In this document: one piece after another, positions 25,496-35,258 of the stretch
Numbering within the stretch: the stretch's first letter is position 1
Layout: each line of letters opens with the position of its first letter
DNA from: Hyphomicrobium sp.
GTDB lineage: Bacteria; Pseudomonadota; Alphaproteobacteria; Rhizobiales; Hyphomicrobiaceae
NCBI GenBank assembly: GCA_030148425.1
Contig: JASBTM010000001.1
Location: 124,001-188,000 of the forward strand
Direction of reading: 5' to 3'
DNA length: 64,000 nt
The notes under the pieces: model-generated
The model's input: the letters and a program-made list of their open reading frames with translations, nothing else
Databases searched by the model: none
What the model was told of the DNA's origin: nothing
Translations under genes and position numbers: made by a program

Positions 25496-26452
25496 GTGAC
25501 ATCTGCAAAAAGCCATTCGGAAAAAGTCTCCGCCGCTCCCGCCGAAGCTCCGCTTACGGCGCATCAGCAGGCGCGCATCCTGGCGGAAGCCATTCCGCAT
25601 CTCATCGATTACGATGAAAAAAATGTCGTCATCAAGTTCGGCGGCAACGCCATGGGTGACGAAGAGCTGTTCAAGGCCTTCGCGCAGGATATCGTCTATC
25701 TGAAACAATCGGGTATCAACCCGATTGTCGTGCATGGCGGCGGCCCGCAGATCGGCAACATGCTGCAGAAGCTCGCGATCAAATCCGATTTCGTTCACGG
25801 CCTGCGCGTCACGGACAAGCCGACCGTCGAAGTCGTCGAGATGGTGCTGTCGGGGAAGATCAACAAGGAGATCGTGTCGGCGATCAACCAGCAGGGCGGC
25901 AAGGCCGTCGGCATCTCGGGTAAGGATGCCAACCTGATGATCGCCAAAAAGATCACCGAGATGCCCGACCCACAGTCGAACATCATGAAGAACGTCGACA
26001 TCGGCTACGTCGGCGATCCGCTCGAGATCAATCCGCACATCGTCGAGGTGATTTCGAAGTCGGACCTTATTCCCGTCATCGCGCCGGTCGCGATCAGCCG
26101 CGAAGGCGAGACGTTGAACGTCAACGCAGATACGTTTGCGTCGGCGCTTGCCGCGCGCATGCAGGCCAAGCGCCTGCTGCTGCTGACCGACGTCTCGGGC
26201 GTTCTCGACGAGAACAAGGCGCTCATTCCCAGCCTGACGATCGATCAAGCGCGGGCGATGATCAAAAGCGGCGCCATTTCGGGCGGCATGATCCCGAAGA
26301 TCGAAGGCTGCATCGAGGTCGTCGAGGCGGGCGTCGAAGGTGTCGTCGTCATCGACGGACGGGTGCCGCATTGCGTGCTGCTCGAGCTCTTCACCGAGCA
26401 TGGCGTCGGTACGCTCGTCAAACGGGTAGAGCGCAAGAAGGGCAAAGCCTGA
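25496..26452 (+). CDS. argB: acetylglutamate kinase
   Basis: A 318-residue amino-acid kinase that phosphorylates N-acetyl-L-glutamate in arginine synthesis. Visible motifs are VIKFGGNAMGD (about 46-56), VVHGGGPQIGNML, and the sugar/ATP region LLLLTDVSGVLDE with GGMIPKIEGC. The start is GTG. The alphaproteobacterial ~20-residue N-terminal extension is present. The stop overlaps the HAD gene start (TGATG), so the two are coupled. In this group ArgB is commonly arginine-feedback regulated. Confidence 0.97.
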   Translation: MTSAKSHSEKVSAAPAEAPLTAHQQARILAEAIPHLIDYDEKNVVIKFGGNAMGDEELFKAFAQDIVYLKQSGINPIVVHGGGPQIGNMLQKLAIKSDFVHGLRVTDKPTVEVVEMVLSGKINKEIVSAINQQGGKAVGISGKDANLMIAKKITEMPDPQSNIMKNVDIGYVGDPLEINPHIVEVISKSDLIPVIAPVAISREGETLNVNADTFASALAARMQAKRLLLLTDVSGVLDENKALIPSLTIDQARAMIKSGAISGGMIPKIEGCIEVVEAGVEGVVVIDGRVPHCVLLELFTEHGVGTLVKRVERKKGKA

Positions 26453-27186
26453 TGGCGACGGGCGCGGGGGCAGGCGCGCCGATCGCCGCTGCCCGGCGCG
26501 GATTTGACCACGTCGAGACGTGGGTTTTCGATCTCGACAACACGCTTTATCCGGCCTCTTGCGATCTCTTTTCGCAGGTCGATCAGCGTATGAGCGGCTT
26601 CATCGCCAAGGCGCTGGGCGTGCCCCGCGAGCACGCGCGGCATCTGCAGAAGGCATACTATCGCCAGTTCGGTACGACGCTCGCGGGCCTCATGAAGGTG
26701 CACAAGCTGCCGCCGGGGCCGTTTCTCGAATATGTCCACGACATCGATCTTTCCGTTGTGCCGGAATTGCCGGAACTGGCGGCGGCGATAGAAGCGCTGC
26801 CGGGCCGGCGGCTCATTTTCACGAATGGGTCGCGGCGTCATGCGGAGAATGTCGCGCAGAAGCTCGGCGTGCTGCATCTCTTCGAAGATATTTGCGATAT
26901 CGCGGCGCTCGAATTCGTACCGAAACCGGAGCGGGAAGCCTTCGACCGGATGCTGAAGCTTCATGCCGTGGCCGCGCCGCAGGCGGCGATGTTCGAAGAC
27001 ATGCCGCACAATCTCGAGCCCGCATCGACGCTCGGCATGACGACGGTGCTCGTTCATTCCGACTACATCGATCATCCGGCGCAGCTCAAAGTTCGCGAGT
27101 GGCGTGAGCTGCCGGAACACGTCCATTATCTGACGCGCGATCTTACAAAATTTTTGACGACCGAAACCGGCATGAAAATTCGATAG
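26452..27186 (+). CDS. HAD-family hydrolase, pyrimidine 5'-nucleotidase type
   Basis: A 244-residue HAD phosphatase starting at ATG 26452, which overlaps the argB TGA by one base; the track's longer start lies inside argB. HAD motif I is VFDLDNTLYP, motif II IFTNGSRRHAENV, motif III with K near FVPKPERE, and motif IV MFEDMPHNLEPA. This is the TIGR01993-type subfamily, which dephosphorylates nucleoside or pyridoxal monophosphates. The pairing with argB is conserved in rhizobia without an evident pathway link. Confidence 0.9.
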   Translation: MATGAGAGAPIAAARRGFDHVETWVFDLDNTLYPASCDLFSQVDQRMSGFIAKALGVPREHARHLQKAYYRQFGTTLAGLMKVHKLPPGPFLEYVHDIDLSVVPELPELAAAIEALPGRRLIFTNGSRRHAENVAQKLGVLHLFEDICDIAALEFVPKPEREAFDRMLKLHAVAAPQAAMFEDMPHNLEPASTLGMTTVLVHSDYIDHPAQLKVREWRELPEHVHYLTRDLTKFLTTETGMKIR

Positions 27187-27195
27187 GGCTCCGAG

Positions 27196-27864
27196 ATGTC
27201 ACCCTCTCTTCCGGAGGCATCATCTTCATTTTTGCCTCTGGGGTTTCTTTGGATGTCGCTCCTCGTTGAGCTTACCCCAGGACCCAACATGACCTATCTC
27301 GCGGTGCTCAGCCTTGTTGAGGGTCGTCGCGCCGGATTGGCAATGGTCGCCGGTATCGTGTTGGGTCTCCTTGTCATCGGTATTCTCGCGGCCTTTGGAG
27401 TTTCGGCCTTCGTTGCGGAATCGAAATTTGTGTTTGCGCTTCTGCGGTGGTTCGGCGTCCTCTACATGCTCTGGCTGGCGTACGATATTTGGAGCGGAGG
27501 CGAGCCGAGCGTCCATCACGACGGTCAATCGCAACCCATTCGCGATTATTTCGGGCGCGGATTCATCACGAACGTGCTGAATCCCAAGGCGGCTGTTTTT
27601 TACGTCGCGGTTCTGCCGACCTTCGTCGAGCCGAGCCGGCCAGTGTTGCACCAGACGCTGGTAATGTCCGTCGCTTACGCAGGTGTTGCAACGATCGTGC
27701 ACACGATGATCGTTTTGCTCGCCTCAACGATGCGGCCTTTGCTGCAAGACGCCGATCGAATGCGAATGACGCGACGCCTTCTCGCGATCAGCCTGTTGTT
27801 CGTCGCGGTTTGGCTCTTGTGGTCGACGGCCGAGCCGGGATTAGGCGTCAGCCCCGGCCGATGA
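27196..27864 (+). CDS. LysE/RhtB-family exporter
   Basis: A 222-residue inner-membrane protein with about six hydrophobic segments. The family start [31 protein letters not shown] (TPGPN motif) and the middle [25 protein letters not shown] are diagnostic of LysE/RhtB amino-acid exporters. Substrate not deducible. It starts 9 nt after the HAD gene and its end overlaps the convergent SDR gene by 17 nt. Confidence 0.92.
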   Translation: MSPSLPEASSSFLPLGFLWMSLLVELTPGPNMTYLAVLSLVEGRRAGLAMVAGIVLGLLVIGILAAFGVSAFVAESKFVFALLRWFGVLYMLWLAYDIWSGGEPSVHHDGQSQPIRDYFGRGFITNVLNPKAAVFYVAVLPTFVEPSRPVLHQTLVMSVAYAGVATIVHTMIVLLASTMRPLLQDADRMRMTRRLLAISLLFVAVWLLWSTAEPGLGVSPGR

Positions 27865-28606
27865 AGGGCATCGTGGTCGCCATGAGCGTCATATTCTGGA
27901 CGTTGGCATCGAGCGGCAGGTTGGCGATGTAGAGCACCGCGTCGGCAACGTGCGCGACGTCTATGCGCGGCTCGACCATGGTGGCGCCGTTTGCCTGGAG
28001 AATTCCGTTTCCCATTTTTGAGGTGAGGTCGGTCGCGGCGTTGCCGATATCGATCTGCGAGCAGGCGATGTTGTCGGCGCGGCCGTCGAGTGACAGCGAT
28101 TTCGTTAGGCCGGTGATGGCGTGCTTCGTCGCCGTGTAGGCGACTGAGAATGGTCGCGGCACGTGCGCCGAGATCGAGCCGTTGTTGATGATGCGGCCGC
28201 CCTTCGGATCTTGTGCCTTCATGATGCGCACGGCTTCGCGCGCGCAGAGGAAGCAACCCGTCAGGTTGACATCGACGACGCGTTTCCATTCGGCGAGCGG
28301 CAGCTCATCGATGGAGACGCCCTGCGTAAAGGTTCCAGCATTGTTGAAGAGCAGATCGAGACGCCCGAACGCATCGCGGGTTTTTTCAAATGCTTCAACG
28401 ACGCTCGATTCGTCGGCGACATCCGCTGGGGCGACGAGCATGTGGCCGCCGCCCGGCGATGAGGCGCTAGCAGTCTGTTGCAGTTCTGCGACGCGCCTGC
28501 CGACGAGCGCGACGTGGAACCCGGAGGCGGCGAGCTTCAAAGCGACGGCCCTGCCGATGCCGGAACCGGCGCCGGTCACCAATGCCACGCGTTTCGTCTG
28601 AATCAT
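27848..28606 (-). CDS. short-chain dehydrogenase/reductase
   Basis: A 252-residue classical SDR: cofactor motif [20 protein letters not shown] (NNAG), catalytic Ser in NNGSISAHV and [10 protein letters not shown] (YxxxK). The Arg after the second beta strand (VGRR) favours NADP(H). The start ATG 28606 has GGGGATG upstream; the track start is 7 codons earlier at a weaker site. The gene is single and convergent with the LysE exporter. Substrate unknown. Confidence 0.93.
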   Translation of the reverse strand: MIQTKRVALVTGAGSGIGRAVALKLAASGFHVALVGRRVAELQQTASASSPGGGHMLVAPADVADESSVVEAFEKTRDAFGRLDLLFNNAGTFTQGVSIDELPLAEWKRVVDVNLTGCFLCAREAVRIMKAQDPKGGRIINNGSISAHVPRPFSVAYTATKHAITGLTKSLSLDGRADNIACSQIDIGNAATDLTSKMGNGILQANGATMVEPRIDVAHVADAVLYIANLPLDANVQNMTLMATTMPFIGRG

Positions 28607-28735
28607 GTTTTCATCCCCTTCGGGCATGCAGAGAAGGGGGCTGCATATCGTGGAATGTCAGTCTGCGCCAGTTTCTGGCGTCATGCGCACGTGCTAGAAG
28701 AGAGCCTGATCGGACGGGAGCGGGGGTTCACGGTC

Positions 28736-29572
28736 ATGACGGATTCCGGAGCGCAACCGGCGACTGGCGCGGCGACGGTGAGCGCGCGATTTTGCTCGAA
28801 TTGCGGGACGGCGCTGCAAGGCAAATTCTGTAGCGCCTGCGGAACCGCCGCGGTGGCGGCTGCTCCGGCCGAGCAGCCTTCGGAAGGTTGGGGCAGCCTG
28901 ACGTCCGAATTCATGAGTTCGCACGGCCGCAACGGCATCTTTTCAGTCGCCCTTTCGTTTTTGCGTCATCCGGTCGATACGATCATCCGGCTGACGGACG
29001 ATCCGACTTACCGTTCGCAATGGGGTTTCCTGACGGCGACCGTCGGCGCGCAGCTGACGCTGGCGTATGTGGTCTTGCCGCGTTTGTTTTCGACCATTTT
29101 CAATTTGCCGAGCGTCGCGAATAGCTCGGGCGTCCTCAGGGACGAGATCGTGCAGTACGTCGGCATGGCGATTCTGACGCCGATCCAATTCTACATCTGT
29201 CGGGCTCTTGGGACGCGGCGGCGCTCACCGATGTCGTATGTGAAGCTTTGTGTTCTCAGCATCAGCTTTGGAGCTTTGCTTTCGATCCTTATCTCGGTTT
29301 TCTTTTTCGCAATCGCCGTCGTTTTGCTGAAGAATGCCGTTGCGGTCGATCTTGCTACGTTGTGGCAAGGCGTGTCGATGATGGCGCTCGTCGGCGTCCT
29401 CGTATTCGTCGCGATGAGTCATCAGCGGTTTTGGGGGATGAAGTGGGCGATCGCGATCGGCGTCACGCTGCTTTTTGCGGCGCTGTCGTGGCTCGTCGTT
29501 TATCCGGGGATCAGCGCGCTTATCGAGCGCGGTGGTATCGTCGGAGCTATCAGCAGTCTTACGGGCGGCTGA
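28736..29572 (+). CDS. zinc-ribbon, Yip1-like multi-helix membrane protein
   Basis: A 278-residue protein. Residues 16-35 hold a double CxxC zinc ribbon (FCSNCGTALQGKFCSACGTA). A cytoplasmic linker and about five hydrophobic helices follow (LTLAYVVLPRLF, VGMAILTPIQFYICRAL, LCVLSISFGALLSILISVFFFAIAVVLL, MMALVGVLVFVAM, AIGVTLLFAALSWLVV). The helix arrangement resembles Yip1/DUF-type bacterial membrane proteins. ATG 28736 is chosen; upstream in-frame codons overlap the divergent SDR. It is convergent with hbd, with a 2-nt gap. Function unknown. Confidence 0.7.
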   Translation: MTDSGAQPATGAATVSARFCSNCGTALQGKFCSACGTAAVAAAPAEQPSEGWGSLTSEFMSSHGRNGIFSVALSFLRHPVDTIIRLTDDPTYRSQWGFLTATVGAQLTLAYVVLPRLFSTIFNLPSVANSSGVLRDEIVQYVGMAILTPIQFYICRALGTRRRSPMSYVKLCVLSISFGALLSILISVFFFAIAVVLLKNAVAVDLATLWQGVSMMALVGVLVFVAMSHQRFWGMKWAIAIGVTLLFAALSWLVVYPGISALIERGGIVGAISSLTGG

Positions 29573-29574
29573 GC

Positions 29575-30504
29575 TTAGCGGGTCGGAACAGGTTTCTCGC
29601 CGCGATAATCGTAGAAGCCGCGTTTGGTCTTACGGCCGAGCCATCCGGCTTCGACATATTTCACGAGCAGCGGACAGGGGCGGTATTTCGAATCCGACAG
29701 GCCTTCGTAGAGGACCTGCATGACGCTTAAGCACGTGTCGAGGCCGATGAAGTCCGCGAGTTCGAGCGGTCCCATCGGATGATGGGCGCCGAGCTTCATC
29801 GCCTTGTCGATGGCTTCGACCGTGCCGACGCCTTCGTAGAGCGTGTAGACCGCTTCGTTGATCATCGGCAGCAGGATGCGGTTGACGATGAAGGCCGGAA
29901 AGTCTTCCGAGACCGCCGTCGTCTTACCGAGGCTTTCGACGAATACCTTGGCGGTGGAAAAGGTCTCGTCTTCCGTAGCGATGCCACGGATCAGCTCGAC
30001 AAGCTCCATGAGGGGCACGGGGTTCATGAAGTGCATGCCGATAAAGTCTTCGGGGCGATCGGTGTTCGACGCCAAGCGCGTGATCGAAATCGACGACGTG
30101 TTCGAGGCGAGCATCGCGGTCGGCTTCAGATGCGGACAAAGTGCGGCGAAGATCTTGTGTTTCAGCGCTTCGTCTTCGGTCGCGGCTTCGATGACCAGAT
30201 CGCAGTCGCCGAAGGCTTCAAGCGTCGGAGCAAATGTAATGCGCTCCAGCGCTTGATCGCGTTTTTCCTCGGTAATGAGGCCCTTGGAGACCTGGCGCGC
30301 CATGTTCTTCGTGACGGCCTCGATGCCCTTGTCGAAGGATTCCTTCTTCAAGTCGTTGATTGCAACCGCATAGCCCGAGAGGGCCACGACATGAGCGATG
30401 CCGCTGCCCATCTGCCCGGCGCCGATGACACCGACCTTGCTGATCGTCCGGGCAGGCTGTGCGCCGACCTTGCCTTTTTCCATCAGCTTCTGAGCTTGGG
30501 GCAT
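29575..30504 (-). CDS. hbd: 3-hydroxybutyryl-CoA dehydrogenase
   Basis: A 309-residue 3-hydroxyacyl-CoA dehydrogenase (NAD motif VGVIGAGQMGSGIAHV, catalytic-loop GMHFMNPVPLMELVEL, and TVSEDFPAFIVNRIL-type helix). It oxidises or reduces (3S)-hydroxybutyryl-CoA. I start at ATG 30504 (MPQAQKLMEKG), with GAGG upstream. It is downstream of etfBA on the same strand (46-nt gap), a combination conserved in Hyphomicrobiales. In methylotrophs this activity serves PHB metabolism and the ethylmalonyl-CoA pathway. Confidence 0.93.
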   Translation of the reverse strand: MPQAQKLMEKGKVGAQPARTISKVGVIGAGQMGSGIAHVVALSGYAVAINDLKKESFDKGIEAVTKNMARQVSKGLITEEKRDQALERITFAPTLEAFGDCDLVIEAATEDEALKHKIFAALCPHLKPTAMLASNTSSISITRLASNTDRPEDFIGMHFMNPVPLMELVELIRGIATEDETFSTAKVFVESLGKTTAVSEDFPAFIVNRILLPMINEAVYTLYEGVGTVEAIDKAMKLGAHHPMGPLELADFIGLDTCLSVMQVLYEGLSDSKYRPCPLLVKYVEAGWLGRKTKRGFYDYRGEKPVPTR

Positions 30505-30550
30505 GAAGTCGTGTCCTCGCGGGTTTCGATGTTGTCTCAGCGCGTTTATC

Positions 30551-31495
30551 TCAGGCCTTGGCTTTCTGCAGTTCGGCATCGAGCTCAGGCAAGGCCTGGA
30601 AAAGGTCCGCCACGAGGCCGTAGTCCGCGACTTGGAAGATCGGCGCTTCGCCGTCCTTGTTGATCGCGACGATGATCTTGGAATCCTTCATGCCGGCGAG
30701 ATGCTGGATCGCACCCGAGATGCCGACGGCGATGTACAAGTCGGGAGCGACGACCTTGCCGGTCTGTCCGACCTGCCAGTCGTTCGGGACGAAGCCAGCG
30801 TCGACGGCGGCGCGCGAAGCGCCCATCGCGGCGCCAAGCTTATCGGCGATCGGTTCGATGTACTTGGTGAAGTTCTCGCCGTTGCCCATGCCGCGACCGC
30901 CGGAGATGATGATCTTGGCGGATGTCAGCTCCGGGCGGTCGGATTTCGACAGCTCAGCCTTTTCGAAGGTCGAGACGCCGACGGCCGCCGGAACTTCGAT
31001 CTTCTCGATACCGGCCGAGCCACCCTCGGGCGCAGCCCCAAAGGCGGCGGTGCGGACGGTGATGACTTTCGTCGCTTCGGGCGATTGCACCGTCTGGATG
31101 GCATTGCCGGCGTAGATCGGCCGCTCGAACGTATCGGGCGATACGACCTTCACGATGTCGGAGATCTGCATGACGTCGAGCTTGGCGGCGACGCGCGGCA
31201 GGACGTTTTTGCCGAACGCCGTCGCGGCGGCGACAATGGCGGAATAGTCCTTAGCAATGGACAGGATTACCGCCGCCACCTCTTCGGCGAGACCGTTCGC
31301 CAGCTGAGGGGCGTCCGCGACGAGAACCTTCGAAACGTCGGCAAGCTTGGCTGCAGCCTCGGCGGCGCTACCAACATCGGAGCCCGCAACCAATACGTGG
31401 ACGTCTCCGCCAAGGTTCTTCGCCGCGGAAAGCGCTCTAGCAGTAGCAGGAGCGAGGGTATTGCCGGAAAGCTCTGCCAGGAGAAGCGTTGTCAT
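30551..31495 (-). CDS. etfA: electron transfer flavoprotein alpha subunit
   Basis: A 314-residue ETF alpha chain with the FAD-binding C-terminal signature [28 protein letters not shown] and the [12 protein letters not shown] loop. It forms a soluble heterodimer with EtfB that takes electrons from acyl-CoA and related dehydrogenases and passes them to ETF-ubiquinone oxidoreductase. It starts 2 nt after the etfB stop. Confidence 0.97.
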   Translation of the reverse strand: MTTLLLAELSGNTLAPATARALSAAKNLGGDVHVLVAGSDVGSAAEAAAKLADVSKVLVADAPQLANGLAEEVAAVILSIAKDYSAIVAAATAFGKNVLPRVAAKLDVMQISDIVKVVSPDTFERPIYAGNAIQTVQSPEATKVITVRTAAFGAAPEGGSAGIEKIEVPAAVGVSTFEKAELSKSDRPELTSAKIIISGGRGMGNGENFTKYIEPIADKLGAAMGASRAAVDAGFVPNDWQVGQTGKVVAPDLYIAVGISGAIQHLAGMKDSKIIVAINKDGEAPIFQVADYGLVADLFQALPELDAELQKAKA

Positions 31496-31497
31496 TA

Positions 31498-32253
31498 TTA
31501 AAGTACTCCTGCTTCGCTTTTCAACTTCTCGACCAGCTCTGCCACACTGCCGACCTTGACGCCTGCTTTGCGCGTCGCCGGTTCGGCCGTCTTCAAAACT
31601 TTGAGCCGCGGGGAGACGTCGACGCCGAAATCTTCCGGCTTCTTGACGTCGAGCGGCTTCTTCTTCGCCTTCATGATGTTCGGCAGCGAGGGATAGCGCG
31701 GCTCATTCAGGCGCAGGTCCGTCGTGATGATGGCGGGCAGCTTGAGCTTCAGCGTTTCGAGGCCGCCGTCGACCTCGCGCGTTACCGAAATCGAACCGTC
31801 TTCCGGTACAACTTTCGACGCGAACGTGCCTTGCGGCCAATCGAGAAGGCTCGCGAGCATTTGGCCCGTCTGATTGCTGTCGTCGTCGATCGCCTGCTTG
31901 CCCAGGATCACGAGATCCGGTTTCTCGGTTTCTACGAGGGCTTTCAAAAGCTTGGCTACGGCGAGCGGTTCGACCGTCGTGCCTTCCGGAACTTCAATCA
32001 GGATGGCGCGATCGGCGCCGATGGCCAGCGCGGTGCGCAGCGTTTCCTGGGCCTTGGCTGAGCCGATGGAGACGGCGACGACTTCCTTGGCGCCGCTTTT
32101 TTCCTTGAGGCGTACAGCCTCTTCGACTGCGATTTCGTCGAACGGATTCATCGACATCTTGACGTTCGCCAAGTCGATGCCCGAGCCATCGGATTTGACG
32201 CGAATTTTAACGTTATAGTCAACGACGCGTTTGACCGGCACTACGATCTTCAT
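31498..32253 (-). CDS. etfB: electron transfer flavoprotein beta subunit
   Basis: A 251-residue ETF beta chain starting at ATG 32253 ([19 protein letters not shown]); the track's first 42 residues are not homologous and are leader. The signature [22 protein letters not shown] and the AMP-site [13 protein letters not shown] are present. A GGGGAG ribosome-site candidate lies unusually far upstream (about 21 nt), with a 6-bp hairpin between it and the start. Confidence 0.97.
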   Translation of the reverse strand: MKIVVPVKRVVDYNVKIRVKSDGSGIDLANVKMSMNPFDEIAVEEAVRLKEKSGAKEVVAVSIGSAKAQETLRTALAIGADRAILIEVPEGTTVEPLAVAKLLKALVETEKPDLVILGKQAIDDDSNQTGQMLASLLDWPQGTFASKVVPEDGSISVTREVDGGLETLKLKLPAIITTDLRLNEPRYPSLPNIMKAKKKPLDVKKPEDFGVDVSPRLKVLKTAEPATRKAGVKVGSVAELVEKLKSEAGVL

Positions 32254-32259
32254 GCCATT

Positions 32260-32280
32260 CGCCGGATACCGGCGCTCCCC
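32260..32280 (-). promoter_or_regulatory. hairpin between ribosome site and etfB start
   Basis: In mRNA sense GGGGAG is followed by a CGCCGG-TAT-CCGGCG stem-loop and then AATGGC before the ATG. Folding would bring the ribosome site within normal distance of the start. It might tune etfB translation; inference from sequence only. Confidence 0.3.
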
Positions 32281-32516
32281 TGATTGTTGTTCCCGCGCTT
32301 CGGACGAACGCGGGTTTTCGTTAGCAGCACCGCCCCACCTGGATTGTGCGGAGTTGGCCACGCCCGAGCCGGAATGCACACACCGGCTGAAAGCGCAATT
32401 CTCGCAACTGCGAAAAGAGAAAGCTACGGGTGGGTTTTGCTCAAGTCAATCGTCGCGTGCGTCGCGGCGTGGGCAAAAAAGCCGGTTAACTTACGTCTTT
32501 CGTGCGTTGGCTGTGA

Positions 32517-33098
32517 TCAGCGGTTTTTCCCCGGAACCCACAGGATGTCGCCTTTGCCGCGGTCGTTGACGTAGCGGCTGGCGACGAAAAGAAAATCGGA
32601 AAGCCGATTGACATATTTGAGCGCGGGAGCGCTGACGGTTTCGCCGGGGATATTTACGAGTTCAACCATCATGCGCTCGGCGCGCCGAGAGATCGTGCGC
32701 GCGACATGGAGCGCTGCGCCCGCGGGCGAGCCGCCTGGCAGGATGAAAGACCGCAGCGGATCGAGCTCGGAATTCATTTGGTCGATCTCGGCTTCCAGGC
32801 GGCTTACCTGGCTATCGGCGATGCGAAGGGGTTCGTAGGGAAGCTTTTCTCCCTTGTCAGGCACGCAGAGATCGGCGCCGAGGTCGAACAGGTCGTTTTG
32901 GACGCGCAGGAGCATAGCATCGACATCGGGATCACTGCCCGCAAGATGGGTGCGGGCGACGCCGACGGCGGCATTCGTCTCGTCGACGGTGCCGTAAGCG
33001 GCGATGCGGGGCGATGTTTTCGGGACGCGTTCGCCCGTTCCGAGCGCCGTGGTGCCGGCATCGCCGGTTTTGGTGTAAATGCGGTTGAGTACGACCAT
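32517..33098 (-). CDS. cob(I)alamin adenosyltransferase, PduO type
   Basis: A 193-residue ATP:cob(I)alamin adenosyltransferase: the ATP-binding N-terminus RIYTKTGDAGTTALGTGERVPK, AAYGTVDETNAAVG, and the C-terminal SRRAERMMVEL ... YVNRLSDFLFVASRYVN. It makes adenosylcobalamin for mutases such as methylmalonyl- and ethylmalonyl-CoA mutase. ATG 33098 is used instead of the track's longer start. It lies between HIG1 and etfB on the same strand. Confidence 0.95.
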   Translation of the reverse strand: MVVLNRIYTKTGDAGTTALGTGERVPKTSPRIAAYGTVDETNAAVGVARTHLAGSDPDVDAMLLRVQNDLFDLGADLCVPDKGEKLPYEPLRIADSQVSRLEAEIDQMNSELDPLRSFILPGGSPAGAALHVARTISRRAERMMVELVNIPGETVSAPALKYVNRLSDFLFVASRYVNDRGKGDILWVPGKNR

Positions 33099-33206
33099 GG
33101 ATCTCAAGCCCTGCTTTATTTCACCGGCCGGCAAAACCTCCGGTACCGGCTCCAAGCCCCTCGGATTTACCGTCTGATTTGCCTTTGGGGCGGCCTGCTG
33201 CGGCCA

Positions 33207-33395
33207 TTAGTGGGTCACAATGACGTAGGCAATGATAATGAGAATCGCCACGAACTGAAGCACGACGCGTAGGCGCATCAGTTTTTGGCTGAGGTTGGGG
33301 TTGCCGCCCCTCATCATGTTCCAAAGACCAAGCAGAAGAACAATGAGGACGGCGAAAACGGCAACAGTCGTGGCATGATAGAGAATTGCTTGCAT
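33207..33395 (-). CDS. small twin-helix HIG1-domain membrane protein
   Basis: A 62-residue inner-membrane protein with two helices (VAVFAVLIVLLLGLW and VVLQFVAILIIIAYVIV) joined by a loop with GGNPNLSQKLMRLRV, the HIG1/Rcf1-like pattern. Mitochondrial HIG1 proteins associate with respiratory complexes. Its position at the head of the adenosyltransferase-etf-hbd gene group is conserved in rhizobia, but its role is unknown. Confidence 0.85.
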   Translation of the reverse strand: MQAILYHATTVAVFAVLIVLLLGLWNMMRGGNPNLSQKLMRLRVVLQFVAILIIIAYVIVTH

Positions 33396-33641
33396 CAGGC
33401 GTATCCGCAGTCGAAGCGATCGTTTTGCTTAAGCTTTCCGGGGGAGGCGGGCAATCTTCAAAATGGCCGAAGCGGGCGGCCGTTAACGCGCGGGACTGTC
33501 CGTCCGCAAAGCATTACGCATTTGAAATTTGCTCTCGGCTGCAAATCCCTTAATTTTTCCGCGGCATCATTCGTACTTCCGGCTTCAAGACGGGCAATGA
33601 CCGTTCTTCCCGGCTTTCTGCATTCTTAAACCTGAGGCCCC

Positions 33642-35258
33642 GTGTCAAAGATCCAACCGGAGTCGCGGAAGTTTTGGCCTCGCATAGGCGCAGCGGGTGC
33701 GAGCTTGCGCATCGCCGGTGTCTTGGCGCTGTCGCTTTCGGTTTCGCCCGTGCGGGTGTTGGCCCAAGACGCGATGCCGACCGACCCAAGTACCGCCAAG
33801 CGGATCCTTGAGGAAAAAAAGCACGAACTCGATCTTAACGCGGCCAAGGAGCTGACGATCCAATCGGACGTCGCCGATCTGAATGCCGAGCGCGAACGTC
33901 TGAATGGCCGCCTCATCGACACGGCGGCGCTCATCCAGCGAAGCGAAGGGCAGATGACCGCCATCGAGGGCCGTTTGTCGGAACTCGAGGAGCAGGAGCG
34001 CATCGTGCGCGGTTCGCTGGCCCAACGGCACGGTGAGATCGCGGGGCTCTTGAGCGCGTTGCAGCGCATGGGCCGGAACCCGCCGCCGGTGCTGGTGACG
34101 CGGCGCGAGGACGCGCTGAAGATGGTTCGCAGCGCGATGCTTCTGGCGTCAGCTTTTCCCGATCTCAGAGATCAGGCCTTGAGTCTCGGGACGCAGCTTG
34201 CCGATCTGCAGCGCGTCATGGGCAACATCCGGACGGAAGGCGCGCGTCTGCAGGCGGAGACGGATCGCCTCAATGAGGCGCGCACGCGGCTGGCGAGCTT
34301 GATGGAAGCCAAAAAGCTAACGCTCGCCGACCGGCAAACGCAGCTTGCGTCCGTGAAGCAGGAATCGGCGGACATCTCGAAACGCGTATCCGGTCTTTCG
34401 GATCTCATCGACAAGCTCGATGCGGCCGTGACGGAGAAGACCGGACTCGGCGCCTACGACAACGAACTCAAGAAGCGGCATCAGGCTGAGGGCATGAAGT
34501 CGGCCTCGGCCGCGTCGGCGTCCGGGCCGCAGATCATCACCCCGCCGCCAGTCGATCCGGCCGTCAAGACCGCCGAAGCTGCCGCGGCCGCGCCGGCCGT
34601 TGCGAAGGCTACCGCAGTGGCGGTTGCCGATCAAAAAGCCGCAGCTCCGGCTTCGGCTCCAGCTCCGGCGGCTGATACTGGCGCGAAGGTGTCGCCCGCG
34701 CCCGCAAACGCCAGCAGCAATAGCGGCGGCCAGACGGCGGGTGGCCAAAAATTCGCGATGGTCGAACTCGCCCCGGGCGGAGCGTCGCTCATTCCCGGTA
34801 GTGCGGGCCGCATCAAACCTGCTATTCCGTTTTCGGATGCGCGCGGTAAGCTGCCCTTGCCCGCCCAGGGCCGTCGGGCGCTAACCTTCGGCGAACGAAC
34901 GCAATTCGGCGGTCAATCGAAGGGTATCGTGATCGAAACGCGCGGTTCCGCGCAGGTGACTTCGCCGTGCGATGGCTGGGTTGTCTACGCTGGAGAATTT
35001 CGCAGCTATGGGCAACTCTTGATCATTAATGCAGGCGATGGGTATCATGTCCTGCTCGCGGGGCTGTCTCAGATCGATGTCCAGCCGGGGCAGTTCGTCC
35101 TGACCGCTGAGCCCGTCGGTACAATGAGTGGTGGCCAAAAGAATTCGGCGTCCGCGGCTGTAAGCGGACCGGTTTTATACGTTGAACTTCGTAAAGATGG
35201 ACGTCCTATCGATCCCGATCCCTGGTGGGCATCAGGTCAGCAGAAGGTACAAGGCTAA
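33642..35258 (+). CDS. envC: EnvC-like murein hydrolase activator (degenerate LytM/M23)
   Basis: A 538-residue periplasmic protein starting at GTG. It has a signal peptide (to about residue 42, RVLAQDA), a long coiled coil (about 50-280), an Ala/Pro-rich linker and a C-terminal LytM domain (about 405-535: LPLPAQGRRALTFGERTQFGGQSKG, DGWVVYAGEFRSYGQLLIINAGDGYHVLLAGL, VLYVELRKDGRPIDPDPWW). The zinc-ligand motifs HxxxD and HxH are absent, as in EnvC, so it should activate amidases rather than cut peptidoglycan itself. The stop overlaps the ctpA start (TAATG). Confidence 0.92.
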   Translation: MSKIQPESRKFWPRIGAAGASLRIAGVLALSLSVSPVRVLAQDAMPTDPSTAKRILEEKKHELDLNAAKELTIQSDVADLNAERERLNGRLIDTAALIQRSEGQMTAIEGRLSELEEQERIVRGSLAQRHGEIAGLLSALQRMGRNPPPVLVTRREDALKMVRSAMLLASAFPDLRDQALSLGTQLADLQRVMGNIRTEGARLQAETDRLNEARTRLASLMEAKKLTLADRQTQLASVKQESADISKRVSGLSDLIDKLDAAVTEKTGLGAYDNELKKRHQAEGMKSASAASASGPQIITPPPVDPAVKTAEAAAAAPAVAKATAVAVADQKAAAPASAPAPAADTGAKVSPAPANASSNSGGQTAGGQKFAMVELAPGGASLIPGSAGRIKPAIPFSDARGKLPLPAQGRRALTFGERTQFGGQSKGIVIETRGSAQVTSPCDGWVVYAGEFRSYGQLLIINAGDGYHVLLAGLSQIDVQPGQFVLTAEPVGTMSGGQKNSASAAVSGPVLYVELRKDGRPIDPDPWWASGQQKVQG

